In this document: piece after piece, positions 25,970 to 34,067 of the stretch | Numbering within the stretch: the first letter of the stretch is position 1 | Layout: every line of letters begins with the position of its first letter | Assembly: GCF_014287895.1 (NCBI RefSeq) | Contig: NZ_JACOPP010000001.1 | Location: forward strand, 62,001 to 126,000 | Source: Lawsonibacter hominis | GTDB lineage: Bacteria > Bacillota > Clostridia > Oscillospirales > Oscillospiraceae | Reading direction: 5' to 3' | Length of the DNA stretch: 64,000 nt | The notes under the pieces: model-generated | The model's input: the letters and a program-made list of their open reading frames with translations, nothing else | What the model was told of the DNA's origin: nothing | Database searches by the model: none | Program-made: the position numbers and the translations under genes

Positions 25970-26575
25970 TTGAATTTCCACGAAACGATATACGGTCACC
26001 GCTTTTTTGAGGCCCAGCTGCCCAATCTTATCAAGGCGATGGAACGAATTGCTGACGGACTTGCGCATCTTGAAGCGGGTTCGCCGCAGAGTACAACTCC
26101 TACATCCAGTTTTCTGCACGACCTCTACTACGGTGACTATGAGCCAAGCGTGTTCAAAAAGCAGAGCAGTGAGCAGAAAAAAATGGACAAATCGGTTTCC
26201 GCTGCCGAAGCAGTCCTGCGAAACATCCTGCAGAAATCCCCGTCAGCCATAAAAGCGTTCGAGGCCTATCAGATCGCTGTTGGTGAGCAACACGGTGCCG
26301 TTACTGAACAAGCGTTTGAATCCGGTTTTCAGACTGCCTTTCAGATGCTATTGGCTGGTCTTCCGCTACCTGAAGGCACGCATGATGACGAGTTTCCTCT
26401 CACTCTGCAGGAACTCAGAAAAATGAACGGCCAGCGAGTGTTCTGTCTCGAAACAAATGAGGAAGTCCAGGTCGTGGCCTACAAAAAGGGAGTTATCCGA
26501 GTAACCAATGACAAAGAGAACCTCCCTATCCATGGCTTGACTTTATATCGTCGTCGGCCAAGCTGGTGTGAATAG
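25970..26575 (+). CDS. Hypothetical protein
   Basis: The start is set at TTG 25970 because AGGAGG lies 8 bases upstream; ATG 25886 would place the start before the hairpin. The protein has about 201 residues, a helical N-terminal half, and a C-terminal part with a small beta domain (MNGQRVFCLETNEEVQVVAY). It has no membrane segment and no recognised family. Confidence 0.55.
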   Translation: MNFHETIYGHRFFEAQLPNLIKAMERIADGLAHLEAGSPQSTTPTSSFLHDLYYGDYEPSVFKKQSSEQKKMDKSVSAAEAVLRNILQKSPSAIKAFEAYQIAVGEQHGAVTEQAFESGFQTAFQMLLAGLPLPEGTHDDEFPLTLQELRKMNGQRVFCLETNEEVQVVAYKKGVIRVTNDKENLPIHGLTLYRRRPSWCE

Positions 26576-26605
26576 AACCAATGCCTCAATCAAGGAGAAT
26601 ACGGC

Positions 26606-26914
26606 ATGAATATTTGCGAAGATAAAATCAAAGTGTTTCTTGATCGGCCTTTACCCCTTCAGGAATCGGAACAACAGATTCTCTGCCCAAGGTGCGGTCA
26701 CAATGAGTTATATACCGGCAATTACTTTTTTCTGAACCCGCTGAGCCGATACGCTCATGTTTATATCTGTGAAAAGTGCTGGATGGATGAAGCATTGCAG
26801 GAAATAGACCGCCAACCAATTCCTCTCAGGATATGGAGTGCGGCACTTCCCCTGGTTTTTAGCGGAGAGTTACCGTCATCTATGAATCCAACAGCTGAGG
26901 AACCACATCCATGA
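26606..26914 (+). CDS. Zinc-ribbon protein
   Basis: A 102-residue protein with a zinc ribbon, CPRCG near residue 27 and CEKC near residue 55. The segment between them, NPLSRYAHVYICEKCWMDEA, matches the gene at 31885 (NALSRYVDVQICEACGMDEA), so the two are paralogues. RBS AAGGAGAA; overlaps the next gene by 4 bases. Confidence 0.68.
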   Translation: MNICEDKIKVFLDRPLPLQESEQQILCPRCGHNELYTGNYFFLNPLSRYAHVYICEKCWMDEALQEIDRQPIPLRIWSAALPLVFSGELPSSMNPTAEEPHP

Positions 26915-27573
26915 AGTATGAGAACTATAGACTGCCCGGTGGGAAAACCCTCTCTGAAGGTACATTCGAGGATATCCGCTGGCAATATGGAGTGTTCCGC
27001 TGTAACAGCACCGGTGCTGGCCGAGATAAAAAATATACTCCTTGGCGGGCTGTCAAAACCAAATTAGGTGAGATCGAAGAATGTGACTGGTGCAAGCTGG
27101 TGGAAGCTGTCATCGAGCGGGAAAATGAGGTCCCGCTGCTGAATGCGCTTATCCAATGGTGCAATGAGCACAACTATGTCTCAGCATCTGTGTCTGAAAT
27201 GCGGAAGGAGGCGCTCCAGCTTCATGCTTCCCGGATCTTCGACAATCCTCAATGGATCGGTTTCATCCCCTTTAACGCAAAATATCGGCCAGAAATACTG
27301 AACACTGCCAACATCGTTTTTGTTCGCATGGCGTGCTGCCCCGAAGCCGGCGCAGTCACCCAAGAACAAATTGACCGCGCTTGCAGCGGCCAGATTTCTT
27401 GCCCACACTGTGGGCGTTGGAACAGCTTCACGATTTTGGAGCGAGAATCTATCCCTGGTACTTATCCTTTCGATTCAGAGCACACCAGCGTGGAGCACAT
27501 GGAGCATATGACAAAGAAGGAGGCTGACACAAATGATGCAGATTCCCCTTGGGAAGAAGATGACGAACTCTAA
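26911..27573 (+). CDS. Hypothetical protein with a C-terminal zinc-ribbon-like motif
   Basis: A 220-residue protein. The N-terminal 130 residues are soluble with no motif, followed by a CPHCGRW half-ribbon preceded by two more Cys (MACCPEAG). The C-terminus is acidic. It is translationally coupled to the preceding zinc-ribbon gene, and its 3' end overlaps a small 59-codon gene. Confidence 0.58.
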   Translation: MKYENYRLPGGKTLSEGTFEDIRWQYGVFRCNSTGAGRDKKYTPWRAVKTKLGEIEECDWCKLVEAVIERENEVPLLNALIQWCNEHNYVSASVSEMRKEALQLHASRIFDNPQWIGFIPFNAKYRPEILNTANIVFVRMACCPEAGAVTQEQIDRACSGQISCPHCGRWNSFTILERESIPGTYPFDSEHTSVEHMEHMTKKEADTNDADSPWEEDDEL

Positions 27574-27712
27574 GTGTAAACCGCTTGAGAATCGGCTGAA
27601 CCTACCCGGCAGGGGTTCCGTCAAGCAGTCCTCTAAAATGCAGGCGTACCGCGCCTATGGTGCCGCCCATTTTTATGTTCAGGAACGGTGCCGCCACTTC
27701 CGGCGTGGATAG
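27533..27712 (+). CDS. 59-residue basic protein
   Basis: ATG 27533 has a consensus AAGGAGG 10 bases upstream, inside the end of the preceding gene, and the frame runs 59 codons to TAG at 27710-27712. The product is strongly basic (MTNSKCKPLENRLNLPGRG; tail ERCRHFRRG) with no membrane segment. The excellent RBS and the otherwise empty 200-base gap support a real gene. No family is recognised. Confidence 0.5.
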   Translation: MMQIPLGKKMTNSKCKPLENRLNLPGRGSVKQSSKMQAYRAYGAAHFYVQERCRHFRRG

Positions 27713-27771
27713 CCAAAATCAATCCAGTGGCAAGGATATACCCTTACCCTCTAAAGAAGGAGGTATGACCT

Positions 27772-28449
27772 ACGATCTACCAAAATGAAAACGAAGAACT
27801 CTGGCACGAAGGCATCTGCTTTAAAATCGGTGCACAGGTCTTTGCCAACGATCAGAGCGAATACGAAGGACTCTTTGGAACCATCTTCGAGATCCGCACC
27901 GGAACCGACAAAGAAACTGAAAACGACACGCCGGATATTTACTGCAGGTTTGACCTGCCTGTTCTCTCCGCTGACCGCAAAGCTTTGGAACGGACTTTTT
28001 CTGAACTCTACCATGAGCCAAAGAGCGTGGAGGAACTGGGACTTGATTTTGTTATCATGTCACCGGAAATGTTGATTCCTTTGCCGACTCCGAAACAGGA
28101 TTATCCCCAAGCGACACTTTATATTGTGGCTTCCCACTGGGCCAGCGACGGAGAATATGGCTCTTATGAGATCCCATTCACCAGTCTGATCGATGCCCAG
28201 AGGCAGTTCCATGATGATCTCCGGGAGGAACAGGACGGCGGCAGTATTGATAGTTGGCGCCAAAAGAGTCAGTTTGTGGAGGAAGAGACGCAAAATAGCT
28301 ATGAATGCTATCTGGACGGTGAGTATTGTGAAAACCACTTTTCCATTGAGCTGAAAAGTTTTTCGTTGCCGATGGCCCCCTGCTTTATAGAAAATGTGGC
28401 TGGTCTCTGGCAGGGAAAAAATGCAAGAGGACTTCAGAGAGCAGGTTGA
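27772..28449 (+). CDS. Hypothetical protein starting at ACG
   Basis: The reading frame is open from 27772 with good coding character (GICFKIGAQVFANDQSEYEG, TPDIYCRFDLPVL), but the only upstream start candidate is ACG 27772, placed 8 bases after a perfect AAGGAGG. A stop lies two codons further upstream. TTG 27985 is internal and has no RBS. Either ACG initiates, or an ATG was lost by one T-to-C change. The protein has 225 residues, is soluble and unrecognised. It overlaps the next gene. Confidence 0.6.
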   Translation, partial: TIYQNENEELWHEGICFKIGAQVFANDQSEYEGLFGTIFEIRTGTDKETENDTPDIYCRFDLPVLSADRKALERTFSELYHEPKSVEELGLDFVIMSPEMLIPLPTPKQDYPQATLYIVASHWASDGEYGSYEIPFTSLIDAQRQFHDDLREEQDGGSIDSWRQKSQFVEEETQNSYECYLDGEYCENHFSIELKSFSLPMAPCFIENVAGLWQGKNARGLQRAG

Positions 28450-28642
28450 AGACTGGGAGGAATTTCAGGAGCTTACTATATCCCAGCGTGAAAGATTGCT
28501 GGCCTCTTCGGATTTTACCCGGCGCCTTCTTGCACAGTTAAGAAGCAGTTCTGCTTATCAGGAGACCTATTGGGAAGCGGTGCCTGAAGTAGCGGCGGCT
28601 CTTTTGACGGAAATTAGCCGACAGCCTGATACTGATAAATGA
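28421..28642 (+). CDS. 73-residue helical protein
   Basis: The start at ATG 28421 follows CAGGGA; ATG 28394 is an alternative. The frame overlaps the end of the preceding gene by 29 bases. The product is helical and rich in Glu, Gln and Arg (EDFREQVEDWEEFQELTISQ). Function is unknown. Confidence 0.5.
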   Translation: MQEDFREQVEDWEEFQELTISQRERLLASSDFTRRLLAQLRSSSAYQETYWEAVPEVAAALLTEISRQPDTDK

Positions 28643-28660
28643 ATGGAGGGATATGTTTTT

Positions 28661-29218
28661 ATGGACGAAATGGAAAAGGCTCTTCGTGAAGAATTGGAAA
28701 AGCATCTGGACACACTCCGCCGCAATCTGGAGGTCGTGCCTATGGATGTGCTGAAAACCAAGTATAAGAAACCCTATCAGGAGTTGAAGGAAAGCATCTG
28801 CAAAGCCGCTACGGCGTACACCCGCCATGTGTCTCTCGGGGGTATTCGCATCAAACAAAAGTATGGCGATGAGGCAACGAGCTATGCCAACGAAGCGGTA
28901 AAAAACTCCCAATGTCTGAAGCGGATTTCCGAGGCTGCTTTTGATCGGCAGGACATGAATGAGATCGCTGCTTTGGCGAAACAGCTGAGAGAGGAAATTC
29001 TTCAGGTCCTCCATGTTTTTTACCTGCAGCATATGTGCATTTATGTGTCCAAAGAATGCATGAGCGACCATCATCTGGCGCCGGAGGTCTATAACGACGC
29101 TACCGCACAGGTTTGGCGAAACGGAGAATGGCAGACTATGGAGGATACTTCCTGCGGTGCGTTGCTTCCCGTTGAGGTCATCTATGAGGTTCCTGGCCCT
29201 GTCGAGGCAGCCGCATGA
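28661..29218 (+). CDS. Hypothetical helical protein
   Basis: A 185-residue protein; ATG 28661 has GGAGGG 10 bases upstream. The N-terminal half is strongly helical (EMEKALREELEKHLDTLRRN) and may form a coiled coil. No motif. It overlaps the next gene by 4 bases. Confidence 0.55.
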   Translation: MDEMEKALREELEKHLDTLRRNLEVVPMDVLKTKYKKPYQELKESICKAATAYTRHVSLGGIRIKQKYGDEATSYANEAVKNSQCLKRISEAAFDRQDMNEIAALAKQLREEILQVLHVFYLQHMCIYVSKECMSDHHLAPEVYNDATAQVWRNGEWQTMEDTSCGALLPVEVIYEVPGPVEAAA

Positions 29219-29733
29219 CAAAAAAGCAGAAATATCTGAACAGCGAGGCCCATGGCTATCTGTTGGAATCGGACGCCTGTGCTCTTCTGATCAAAGAATT
29301 GGAGCGAGCTTGCACCAAGTTTCAGCGCCGCATAGACAAGGAAAATGCCGCACGGCAGGCTGATTTCGATGCCGCTATGGAGTACCACAGTGAAAATGAG
29401 ATCCAGGATGCTTACGGCTGGGAGTTGATCACCGAAGCACAGTACCGTGCGTATATGGACCTGTTCCACCGCGGCCGGCAGGCTCTTGAGGAACACGCCC
29501 CCACCGTATCTGAGCTGGCATTGTCCATCGCAAGGCGGGTCATCTATGATTTGGAGTCCGATCAGCGTGAGTTTGCCTTCTCTGCTCTCACACCAGAACA
29601 GCAGACTGCCGAACTGCTGCGCGCAGAGAAAACTCGCAAAGAGTGGAAAGAACATATTGCCCGGTTGAAAGAGCAGCAAGGGCAAATCGTCAAATGGGAA
29701 GACAAAGACGGCACATCAATGTTGACTCTTTGA
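29215..29733 (+). CDS. Hypothetical helical protein
   Basis: A 172-residue, almost entirely helical and charged protein, coupled by a 4-base overlap to the preceding gene. There is no membrane segment or metal site. The pair ends in front of a strong terminator. Family unknown. Confidence 0.55.
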   Translation: MTKKQKYLNSEAHGYLLESDACALLIKELERACTKFQRRIDKENAARQADFDAAMEYHSENEIQDAYGWELITEAQYRAYMDLFHRGRQALEEHAPTVSELALSIARRVIYDLESDQREFAFSALTPEQQTAELLRAEKTRKEWKEHIARLKEQQGQIVKWEDKDGTSMLTL

Positions 29734-29779
29734 CTATGAGAAAAAGACCCTTCTGGTTCATTCAGAGTAAGTGTCAAAA

Positions 29780-29819
29780 GCCCGGCAGATTGTTTTCTTG
29801 CAATCTGCTGGGCACTTTT
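29780..29819 (+). terminator. Intrinsic terminator
   Basis: GCCCGGCAGATTG pairs with CAATCTGCTGGGC (13 bp, one G-U), followed by ACTTTTA. Confidence 0.82.
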
Positions 29820-29835
29820 ATGGAGGGACAGTTTT

Positions 29836-30963
29836 ATGATCATATACCATGATACATCTTATGTGAAACCATCCAACGCAAAGTGGATCGCCAAAGGATA
29901 TGCAATGGAGGACATCTATTCTCTGCGCCTGCAGTTTTTATATACGGAAGCGCAGCAGGAAGAAAACAGAATGGCTCATGCGGCCGGAATCAGGGATACC
30001 GTTCAGCTCCGGCAGGCCGCCGAACACAGAAACGCGGTTATGGCTCCGATCATGGCTGCCATTGCTCATAATTTCATTTGCTACGGCTACACAGAAGAGG
30101 GGCCGGCCCCCTACCTCAGCAATGGTTGGGAAGTCTATTTCTGGTGCAACAATTTCAGCAATACCGCACACGGCTGTGGACTCTCCGGTAGAGATTATTC
30201 TTACTTTACGCTAACTTTCAATGAACGGCAGACGGTTATTCAGCGCAGAGAGCTTTGTGATCGGCTGCTGGAATTTCTGGATACGCATTTTAAAAACCAT
30301 CCGAACCTGCATGTGGCGGTTCAGTATTCCACCTGGTATGACACCAAAAAAATTGAAAGGGACGCCCGAAAGATGCAGTATCTTCTGGATGGGCGCCGCC
30401 ATACCCACGGTGGGAAAGAGGGGCGATTTTTCCTTGAAAACGGAGACTTGCTCTTCCGCCCCAAATACGCCAAACGAACTGTCTATCGTGTAGACCGGGC
30501 AGACATTCTCACAATCTGCTGGGAATTAGGACTGATAGCTGATAACTGCAGCGAAGACAGCCATTCCGCATCTGCGGAAATCAACCATGCCACCACACTT
30601 CTCCTCTATGAGAAGTACGGATCTCCCCACCAGATCCAGCTCACAGTTACCTCCTATGTAGGAGGCAATCTTGCAATCCAAATGGTGGCCTGGGAGGACG
30701 GATATCCCGAACCCTGGGCGTCTTTGACTGTCAATTTGGACGGCAAGCGTCAGAAAGACTGTGCATTCATTGACACCAACGGAGACCCCGATTTTCCTGT
30801 TTGGCTCATCCGTAATGGGCTGGCAATCCCGACCGGTGTCCTACAGCGCAGTGGGTTCTGCGAGTACCCGGAATACCGTTTCCGAGCGGACCGGCTGCAA
30901 GAGCTTGATCCGAATGGGTACGCCTCCTACCTTGCTTCACAGCAAAGCGGAAAAAGCGCATAA
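29836..30963 (+). CDS. Two-part protein with a C-terminal DUF4313 domain
   Basis: A 375-residue protein. Residues 1 to about 245 form an unrecognised domain rich in aromatic residues. Residues about 255-370 match DUF4313 (LTVTSYVGGNLAIQMVAWE, KDCAFIDTNGDPDF, WLIRNGLAIPTGVL). The gene at 31079 carries the same domain at its N-terminus, so the domain was duplicated. RBS GGAGGGAC. The function of DUF4313 is unknown; it is frequent on mobile elements. Confidence 0.7.
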   Translation: MIIYHDTSYVKPSNAKWIAKGYAMEDIYSLRLQFLYTEAQQEENRMAHAAGIRDTVQLRQAAEHRNAVMAPIMAAIAHNFICYGYTEEGPAPYLSNGWEVYFWCNNFSNTAHGCGLSGRDYSYFTLTFNERQTVIQRRELCDRLLEFLDTHFKNHPNLHVAVQYSTWYDTKKIERDARKMQYLLDGRRHTHGGKEGRFFLENGDLLFRPKYAKRTVYRVDRADILTICWELGLIADNCSEDSHSASAEINHATTLLLYEKYGSPHQIQLTVTSYVGGNLAIQMVAWEDGYPEPWASLTVNLDGKRQKDCAFIDTNGDPDFPVWLIRNGLAIPTGVLQRSGFCEYPEYRFRADRLQELDPNGYASYLASQQSGKSA

Positions 30964-31029
30964 ACAACAATGACGACGAGACTGCCTCTCCCCTATCCTG
31001 TACTTTGGAGTCAGTCTTACAACACAACG

Positions 31030-31063
31030 ACCGGTGGGTTGCTTTTTGCAGCCCACCGGTTTT
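31030..31063 (+). terminator. Intrinsic terminator
   Basis: ACCGGTGGG and CCCACCGGT pair (with extension GC/GC across a mismatch), followed by TTTTGC, 17 bases before the next start. Confidence 0.8.
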
Positions 31064-31078
31064 GCTTGGAGGAAATCA

Positions 31079-31882
31079 ATGCAGCCAATACCATTCAACA
31101 TGAAAGGAACGGAATATGCCATAACCATTAAAGTTGCCACCTACTCGGAAGGCAACCTCGCTATCAAACTTTATCAAGAGAATTTCGGGCAGTTGATATT
31201 CTGGGACACTCTCACCACAAATCTGGGTGGTCTGCGGCCAAAGGACTGTGGTTTTGTCAACACAAAGGCCACTGGCAAACGGTTTTATGCATGGATTAAG
31301 CGCAACGGACTAGGAGAACCAACAGGCCAAATTCGCTCTGAAAGCGGAGTGGATAATGTGGAATATCTCTTTAATAGCAAGAAGCTTAAAAAGCTTGACC
31401 CTGATGGCTATACCTACTATTCCAGGCGATTGAAAGGAGAGCTTGGCCGCCAATATGAACGCTTGTATTTGGCACTTCGCCGGCTCGCAAATCATGTTCC
31501 TCACTTCCACTACACGGATTACAGCGGATGGCGAAAACTCCAAGACTCTGATGATACGCTCCCATTATGGATTGAAGCCGAAGATCCGGCTCACTGCTTG
31601 CGGTATATTTTCGAGCAGCGCGGAATTATGCTGCGGACCACAATCATTAACTGCGAGATCCAAACTATGCAACGCTATATTCACCGCCGCAAAGAAGATA
31701 TGGCCACCAACCTGCTTTCGTTTTATCAAGGGGAACTTCCTGTATACCCGCCTTGGTCAGAAGATCGGCGGCGCCAGAGTGACACAAGACACGAAAATCC
31801 CCTTATCCAGACTTTCAAAGAAACTGCGGAAATCCGCCATCAGGCAGGAAAGAAAAAGCAATCTCAAAAAAGGAGGACTTGA
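31079..31882 (+). CDS. N-terminal DUF4313 protein
   Basis: A 267-residue protein. Residues about 8-110 are a DUF4313 domain (ITIKVATYSEGNLAIKLYQE, KDCGFVNTKATGKRFYAW, RNGLGEPTGQI) related to the C-terminus of the preceding gene. The remainder is unrecognised and ends in a basic tail (KKKQSQKRRT). The start at ATG 31079 follows GGAGGAAA. It is followed 2 bases later by the next gene. Confidence 0.7.
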   Translation: MQPIPFNMKGTEYAITIKVATYSEGNLAIKLYQENFGQLIFWDTLTTNLGGLRPKDCGFVNTKATGKRFYAWIKRNGLGEPTGQIRSESGVDNVEYLFNSKKLKKLDPDGYTYYSRRLKGELGRQYERLYLALRRLANHVPHFHYTDYSGWRKLQDSDDTLPLWIEAEDPAHCLRYIFEQRGIMLRTTIINCEIQTMQRYIHRRKEDMATNLLSFYQGELPVYPPWSEDRRRQSDTRHENPLIQTFKETAEIRHQAGKKKQSQKRRT

Positions 31883-31884
31883 CA

Positions 31885-32571
31885 ATGAAACTGCTGCTCT
31901 ACCCCAAGGGGCTGTTGGAAGCAGCCTGGTGCAAAGACAAAAAACATTATGCGGACGGTGACACCGCAGATCCGCCCAAATGTCTGCGGTGTGGCGCCCC
32001 GTTGGCTCCGCATCTGATGGTAAACGCCCTTAGCCGCTATGTGGATGTCCAGATCTGTGAGGCCTGCGGGATGGACGAAGCTCTCCGAGATGCAGTGCAT
32101 ATTCCCTTGTCTCTTGAAGAATGGGACGCGATTAAGCAGGGGCGGCTGTTGAGGCCCCAAAAAAGTCGTGACTGCTATCTGAAGACCACCTGCGGCTTCG
32201 ATCAAGTGTTCCAGCACACCTATACTCCCCCCATGCAGGCCACCAAGCGACCTGTCAGCGAGGTGGCTTACTCCCGATCCGATTATGACGGGTGCCGGTG
32301 GTGGACGACCTGGCATGATGAGCGTGAGAAAAAACCGGCTCCGGAACTGGCAAAAGAAATCGACGAGTTCCAAAGTGCCCTGTTCAAGCTGCCGGCCTTC
32401 AAGACGCTGGAAACCATGCGGCGGTTCTGCCGCTATGCACAGCCTACCAACGAGGCAACGGAATTCAACCTTTATTCCGAGACCGATCATCTGTATATCT
32501 GGGTTCGTTTGATCACCCGGTTTCGGGACTACAATGTCTATGTTCACTATTATGATAAGAACTACCAGTAA
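31885..32571 (+). CDS. Zinc-ribbon protein, longer paralogue
   Basis: A 228-residue protein with a zinc ribbon, CLRCGAPL near residue 33 and CEACGMDEA near residue 58, paralogous to the gene at 26606. A C-terminal domain of about 140 residues is unrecognised. RBS AAGGAGG precedes ATG 31885. It is the last gene of the accessory array before a perfect hairpin. Confidence 0.66.
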   Translation: MKLLLYPKGLLEAAWCKDKKHYADGDTADPPKCLRCGAPLAPHLMVNALSRYVDVQICEACGMDEALRDAVHIPLSLEEWDAIKQGRLLRPQKSRDCYLKTTCGFDQVFQHTYTPPMQATKRPVSEVAYSRSDYDGCRWWTTWHDEREKKPAPELAKEIDEFQSALFKLPAFKTLETMRRFCRYAQPTNEATEFNLYSETDHLYIWVRLITRFRDYNVYVHYYDKNYQ

Positions 32572-32579
32572 AGTGTGAA

Positions 32580-32609
32580 ATGGGGCGCAGATTTATGTCT
32601 GCGCCCCAT
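32580..32609 (+). terminator. Perfect hairpin at the end of the accessory array
   Basis: A 12-bp perfect stem ATGGGGCGCAGA / TCTGCGCCCCAT with a 6-nt loop, then AATCATT. There is no long T run, but it lies exactly at the end of the gene array. Confidence 0.65.
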
Positions 32610-32700
32610 AATCATTACAAGCAGATATATCGGCCCCGCCTAACTGTAAAATGTTGTGGGGCGGGTGGATTAGTGCATTTATACTACATAATCAAGGGCC

Positions 32701-32802
32701 GATGCTTTTAAATTTCCGTAAACTCAATCGACGGCAACTAGACCGAATTTCACAGCAATATCTACATATTTCAGTTCAAACTGTGAGACGTACATTGCAC
32801 TG
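32701..32802 (+). pseudogene. 33-codon HTH-like remnant
   Basis: A short frame (ATG to TGA) with a helix-turn-helix-like pattern (LDRISQQYLHISVQTVRRTL) but no RBS. It lies in the 370-base decayed gap between the accessory array and the first AraC gene and is probably a leftover of a transposase or regulator. Confidence 0.3.
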
Positions 32803-32814
32803 AACATCTTGTCA

Positions 32815-32865
32815 AACCCTCATGTTTTCTTCTTAGATGAACCTACTGTCGGCATGGATATTTAG
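32815..32865 (+). pseudogene. ABC ATPase fragment (Walker B)
   Basis: Sixteen codons read NPHVFFLDEPTVGMDI and then TAG. This is an ABC ATPase Walker B plus D-loop with nothing of the rest of the gene around it. It marks a decayed ABC transporter at the left border of the transport region. Confidence 0.65.
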
Positions 32866-32948
32866 TTACATATGCTGAAAGCACAGGTGGATAAAAGTGT
32901 ACAGTGTGAATTTGCCTTGACGAGAACGAAAAAACAATTTAGTATATA

Positions 32949-32964
32949 GTTAGCTTTAGCTAAC
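32949..32964. promoter_or_regulatory. Operator palindrome, module 1
   Basis: GTTAG-N6-CTAAC, here extended to GTTAGC-N4-GCTAAC. It lies just after a promoter-like TTGACG (32917-32922), 17-nt spacer and TAGTAT, 20 bases before the araC start. The same motif recurs at four other control regions, so a shared regulator is likely. Confidence 0.65.
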
Positions 32965-32984
32965 CGCAAAAGAAGGAGATTGCC

Positions 32985-33941
32985 GTGAAAGAGCTGCGTG
33001 GAACAGAATGGTATGGCGAATATGCTACGTTAACTGATGAACATAATGATTATATTCAAATCGAATATAAATGTAATGGAACAGGCTGTCTATATGACTA
33101 CGCCCTTTTCCCTGGTATTGACTTAATTTTTATGGATTTTAATTGCCCAGATACTTTCCATGAGCCTATTCCTAATAAAAATATCATTGAAATCCGTCAT
33201 TACCAAAAAGGACGTGTTGAGTTTGAGCTAAGAAACAACAAAGTTTTCCACATGAAAGAAGGCGAATTTTGCATCAATGCTCTTGCTAATGTTCCTGCAA
33301 CATATTCATTTCCTTGTGGAAATAGCGTAGGACTAAGCTGTGTGATTGATAAAGATTCTGTCGATTCTGAAACGCAACAACTCTTTTCTTACTACAACAT
33401 TGATGTTCTAAATCTCGGACGAGAATTAGAATTAGAAAAAAAGTGGTTTTTATGTCGAACACCACAGCGCTTGTTGCATATCTTTGATGAATTGTATGCT
33501 GCAAAAGGTTCTGAAGGGCGAGACTACTTCCGTATCAAATTATTGGAACTCTTTTACCATATCAAACAATTGCGGATTGAAGATCAGTATGAGGCACCAT
33601 ATTATTCCAAAGAGCAAATTGAAATCATCAAACGCATCCGTCAAGAGCTTATAGAAAACCTCGACAAAAAAATATCCATAGAAGAACTCCTGCGAAAAGA
33701 ACCAATGAGCAAGGTCACATTTCAAGCTATTTTCAAGCAGATTTATGGTGATACGCCCTATGCACATATCAAAAAGTATAAAATGAATCTTGCGGCTGTT
33801 TATTTGCAGGAAACAGATCAATCAATCACTCAAATAGCTGGTGAACTTGGTTATTCAAATATTAGTAAGTTTGCGAGGGCTTTTCAAGAAGTGTTTGGAA
33901 TGCTTCCAAAGGATTATCGCAAAGTGAAAAAATCAAATTAA
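32985..33941 (+). CDS. AraC-family regulator, module 1
   Basis: A 318-residue protein. The N-terminal sensor domain (residues 1 to about 190, RHYQKGRVEFELRNN) is of the PchR/YbtA type. The C-terminal pair of helix-turn-helix motifs includes ISIEELLRKEPMSKVTFQAI and QITQIAGELGYSNISKFARA (close paraphrase of the second helix: ITQIAGELGYSNISKFARAF), with the AraC ending FGMLPKDYRK. GTG start with GAAGGAGA. The gene is clearly more AT-rich than its neighbours. It probably controls the ECF operon that follows after a hairpin. Confidence 0.9.
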   Translation: MKELRGTEWYGEYATLTDEHNDYIQIEYKCNGTGCLYDYALFPGIDLIFMDFNCPDTFHEPIPNKNIIEIRHYQKGRVEFELRNNKVFHMKEGEFCINALANVPATYSFPCGNSVGLSCVIDKDSVDSETQQLFSYYNIDVLNLGRELELEKKWFLCRTPQRLLHIFDELYAAKGSEGRDYFRIKLLELFYHIKQLRIEDQYEAPYYSKEQIEIIKRIRQELIENLDKKISIEELLRKEPMSKVTFQAIFKQIYGDTPYAHIKKYKMNLAAVYLQETDQSITQIAGELGYSNISKFARAFQEVFGMLPKDYRKVKKSN

Positions 33942-34004
33942 CTTTTGGGCTGTTTTGGCCGACTGTCTTTTCATTTGGAGCAGTTAGTGGATGCGAACTG
34001 TTGT

Positions 34005-34048
34005 AAAATAGCGTCGTGGTTAGTTATCTCTAACCACGACGCTATTTT
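34005..34048 (+). promoter_or_regulatory. Long hairpin carrying the operator palindrome
   Basis: A 19-bp perfect inverted repeat (arms 34005-34023 and 34030-34048, 6-nt loop). Its inner part is GGTTAG-N6-CTAACC, the same palindrome found in the other control regions. It is followed by ATTATAGGAGG, the RBS of the S component gene. It can act as an araC terminator, an attenuator or an operator. Confidence 0.7.
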
Positions 34049-34067
34049 ATTATAGGAGGGCTCTGGA

